From: Frankiales bacterium
GTDB lineage: Bacteria > Actinomycetota > Actinomycetes > Mycobacteriales > Jatrophihabitantaceae
Length of the DNA stretch: 6,824 nucleotides
Direction of reading: 5' to 3'
Assembly (NCBI GenBank): GCA_025963265.1
Contig: JAOPUY010000014.1
Coordinates: forward strand, 1-6,824
Shown here: piece after piece, positions 4,853 through 6,824 of the stretch
Position numbering within the stretch: the stretch's first letter is position 1
Layout: each line of letters starts with the position of its first letter
Notes under the pieces: model-generated
Databases searched by the model: none
Told to the model about the DNA's origin: nothing
What the model saw: only the letters and a program-made list of their open reading frames with translations
Program-made: the position numbers and the translations under genes

Positions 4853-6336
4853 CCATCCCTTTCAACAAGATCCCGTCGAACCTGCGCGTCCCGCTCCTCC
4901 ATGTGGAGCTGGACCCGTCGCGCGCGAACACCGCCTCGGACGTCCAGCGCACCCTGATCATCGGCCAGAAGACGAGCGTCGGCACGGCGGTCGCCAACGT
5001 ACCCGTTCAGAGCCAGGGCGTCGCGGAAGCGCGGACGGCCGGCGGCCCGGGTTCACAGCTGGCGGCCATGACGGCGACCTATCGCTTCAACGACCCAGCC
5101 GGCGAGGTCTGGTATCTGCCGCTCTCCGATGACGGTAGCGGCACGGCCGCGACTGGCTCGATCGCGTTCACGGGCCCGACGACGGCCGCGGGCACGCTCT
5201 ATCTCTACATCGGCGGCCAGCTGGTGCAGGTCGGCCTGTCCGCGGCTATGACCGCCGCCCAGGTCGCAACCGTCGTCATTGCCGCGATCACCGCGGCGAC
5301 GGACGTGACGGTCACCGCCGTCGTCAACGGGGCTATCGCCAGCCAGGTGGACCTGACGGCGAAGAACAAGGGCCTCGCGGGCAACGACACCGATATCCGC
5401 CTCAATTATTATGGCGCGATCGGCGGCGAAGTGACGCCGGCGGGCCTCACCGTGACGATCGTCGCCATGAGCGGCGGTGCCACGAACCCGACTTTGACGA
5501 CGGCGCTGGCCAATCTGGTCGACAAACCGTTCGACTTCATCGTGCACCCGTACAACGATGCGACGTCGCTCGCCGCGCTCGCCGCCCTGCTCAACGACAC
5601 TACCGGCCGATGGTCGTGGGCCAATCAGGTCTATGGCCACGCATTCTATGGGTTCAAGGGCACCAGCGGGGCGCTCACCACCTTCGGCCTGACCCAGAAC
5701 GATCCGCACGCCAGCTGCATCGGCGTTTACGACAGCCCGACGCCGGTATGGCGCTGGGCGGCGGCTGTCGCGGGTGCCGCGGCCGTCAGCCTGCGGATCG
5801 ATCCGGGCGTGCCGCTGCAAACGCTGCAGGTGCTTGGCGTGCTGGCGCCGTCGCCGGAGAAGCGCTTCGGGATGACAATCCGTAACACCTTGCTGTTCAG
5901 CGGCATCTCGACGTTCACTGTCAACGCCGGCGGCGGCGTCGCGATCGAGAACCTGATCACGACCTATCAGACGAACGCCCAGAGCCAGCCGGACGACAGC
6001 TATCTGCAGGTTGAAACCCTGTTCCTGCTGGCCTTCGTGCTCCGGTCGCTGAACGCCTTCGTCGTCGAGAATTACGGCCGGTCGAAGCTGGCCAGCGTCG
6101 GCACCCGTCCCCGCGCGGGCAGCAGGGTTGCCAACACGAACACGATCCGCGCCGGCCTGATCGGGCATTATCGCGGGCTCGAGGATCGGGGCTATGTCCA
6201 GCAGTCCGACGTTTTCGCGGCAAACCTCGTCGTGGAGAAGCCGGGCACGCCCAATCGCATCAACGTGCTGTGGGCCGGCATCCTCATCGAGCAGGTCCGC
6301 ATTTTCGCGCTGCTCGCCCAGTTCCGCAACGCTTAA
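4849..6336 (+). CDS. Contractile tail sheath protein, Mu gpL-like
   Basis: This 495-residue protein (Mu gpL is about the same length) is the polymer that surrounds the tail tube and contracts to drive it through the host envelope. The N-terminus FNKIPSNLRVPLLHVELDPS (5-24), followed by QRTLIIGQK (33-41), is the hallmark of Mu-type sheaths. About 100-210 form a Gly/Thr/Ala-rich beta insertion (LYLYIGGQLVQVGL, TVVIAAITAATDVTVTAVVN). The core resumes with PFDFIVHPYNDATSLAALAA (227-246), then PEKRFGMTIRN. The C-terminal domain has ITTYQTNAQSQPDDSYLQVE (370-389), an FVLRSLNAFVVENYGRSKLA helix, NTNTIRAGLIGHYRGLEDRG, and the final strand NRINVLWAGILIEQVRIFAL near 469-488, which in sheaths interlocks with neighbouring subunits. 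GGAAGG at 4833-4838 lies inside the preceding gene. It establishes a myovirus-type tail. Confidence 0.95.
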   Translation: MTIPFNKIPSNLRVPLLHVELDPSRANTASDVQRTLIIGQKTSVGTAVANVPVQSQGVAEARTAGGPGSQLAAMTATYRFNDPAGEVWYLPLSDDGSGTAATGSIAFTGPTTAAGTLYLYIGGQLVQVGLSAAMTAAQVATVVIAAITAATDVTVTAVVNGAIASQVDLTAKNKGLAGNDTDIRLNYYGAIGGEVTPAGLTVTIVAMSGGATNPTLTTALANLVDKPFDFIVHPYNDATSLAALAALLNDTTGRWSWANQVYGHAFYGFKGTSGALTTFGLTQNDPHASCIGVYDSPTPVWRWAAAVAGAAAVSLRIDPGVPLQTLQVLGVLAPSPEKRFGMTIRNTLLFSGISTFTVNAGGGVAIENLITTYQTNAQSQPDDSYLQVETLFLLAFVLRSLNAFVVENYGRSKLASVGTRPRAGSRVANTNTIRAGLIGHYRGLEDRGYVQQSDVFAANLVVEKPGTPNRINVLWAGILIEQVRIFALLAQFRNA

Positions 6337-6348
6337 GGAGCCGCCGCC

Positions 6349-6723
6349 ATGGCAGATTCCCCCAACCGCCTTGCCGGCGTCGCCTTCGTCACGGTGAACG
6401 GCACCAGCTATCGCATCGTCGGCGAAGGCACCTACCGCGTCAGCCAGGAAGAGCGCGAAACCCTCAAAGGCCAGGACGGGATCCACGGCTACAAGGCCAT
6501 GCCCGGCGCCGGCAAGATCAGCTGGAAAGGCCGCGACGGCAACGACGTCTCGATCGGCGCGCTGGCGGATGCCGACGATGCGACTGTCGTGCTCGAGCTG
6601 GCCAACGGCAAGACCGTCATCGGCCGCAATATGTGGCGCGCGGGCGATTCCCCGATCGAGGTCAACACCGAGACCGGCGAATTCGACGTCGCGTTCGAGG
6701 GCGCAGACGTCATCGAAGCCTGA
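6349..6723 (+). CDS. Phage tail tube protein, Mu gpM-like
   Basis: This 124-residue protein (Mu gpM is about 118) directly follows the sheath, as the tube protein does in Mu and relatives. It shows the short beta-barrel pattern: GVAFVTVNGTSYRIVGEGTY (10-29), RETLKGQDGIHGYKAMPGAG (36-55), which is the loop typical of this family, KISWKGRDGNDVSIGAL (56-72), DDATVVLELANGKTVIGRNM (76-95), and a closing strand GEFDVAFEGADVIEA. Hexamers stack to form the DNA-conducting tube inside the sheath. The perfect AAGGAG at 6335-6340, overlapping the sheath stop, with eight-base spacing, predicts strong translation as needed for an abundant structural subunit. Confidence 0.92.
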   Translation: MADSPNRLAGVAFVTVNGTSYRIVGEGTYRVSQEERETLKGQDGIHGYKAMPGAGKISWKGRDGNDVSIGALADADDATVVLELANGKTVIGRNMWRAGDSPIEVNTETGEFDVAFEGADVIEA

Positions 6724-6750
6724 TCCCAGCCGTTCCCCAAGGAGAATATT

Positions 6751-6824
6751 ATGCCCGACGAAACCGAAATCCCCGAGAGCGTTACGATCACCCTGCGCAA
6801 GCCCATCACGCTCGGCGAAAAAGT
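6751..6824 (+). CDS. Tail assembly chaperone, Mu gp41-like (partial, 5' end only)
   Basis: Only 24 complete codons are present: MPDETEIPESVTITLRKPIT, then LGEKV, before the window ends in the last codon. The 'VTITLRKPITLGE' segment fits the start of the small tail assembly chaperone family that follows the tube gene in Mu-like phages (Mu gp41). There it binds tape-measure protein during tube polymerisation, and in many phages a programmed frameshift yields a longer form. The frameshift site, if any, is outside the window. AAGGAG at 6739-6744 is six bases from the ATG. Confidence 0.7.
   Translation, partial: MPDETEIPESVTITLRKPITLGEK

Noticed and set aside
5053..6486. Minus-strand open frame of 477 residues antisense to the sheath gene
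   Set aside because: It is rich in Arg, Asp, Gly and Ala with no recognisable domain, as expected from antisense reading of GC-rich coding DNA. The + strand frame is a clear Mu-type sheath.
1..6824. CRISPR array, tRNA, insertion sequence, toxin-antitoxin or defence genes
   Set aside because: I found no spaced direct repeats, cloverleaf-like segments, transposase motifs or non-structural cargo genes. Every sizeable + strand frame fits the phage structural cluster.

Overview
The window is 6.8 kb of tightly packed phage (most likely prophage) structural genes, all on the + strand. It looks high in GC, with strong third-position G/C preference and long antisense open frames. That, together with Shine-Dalgarno sites of the AGGAG type, fits an alphaproteobacterial host, perhaps a sphingomonad. 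The host assignment is an inference from composition and style; no host gene is present. No integrase, repressor, lysis, tRNA, IS or attachment sequence is visible, so this is the interior of a morphogenesis cluster cut at both ends.

Layout. Positions 1-66 hold the last codons of an upstream gene, by position the portal. A lambda-type head module follows: an S49/ClpP-like capsid protease (63-959, lambda gpC counterpart), a separate acidic scaffold-like protein (979-1584, Nu3 counterpart), a head decoration protein (1634-2347, gpD family, with a large insert), the major capsid protein (2406-3470, gpE family), an 83-residue protein of unknown function (3510-3761), and a gpFII-like head-tail joining protein (3764-4114). 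At 4111 the cluster changes to a Mu-type contractile tail module: a probable tail terminator/completion protein (4111-4656, position of Mu gp37), a DUF2635 protein (4667-4852, Mu gp38), the tail sheath (4849-6336, Mu gpL), the tail tube (6349-6723, Mu gpM), and the start of a tail assembly chaperone (6751 to the end, Mu gp41-like).

How the genes work together. The protease and scaffold build and mature the procapsid around the portal, gpE forms the shell, and gpD-like trimers reinforce it. The joining protein and terminator connect the filled head to a contractile tail of tube and sheath. Several genes overlap by four bases (ATGA) or are nearly contiguous, suggesting translational coupling. 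The larger gaps surround the decoration and capsid genes, and each contains a hairpin candidate; these are the most likely places for expression tuning.

The window is a coherent example of known phage families joined in a mosaic. I see no clearly unprecedented system. The points most worth checking are the lambda-head/Mu-tail junction, the stand-alone acidic scaffold, the enlarged decoration protein, the hairpins around D and E, and the unidentified 83-residue protein.
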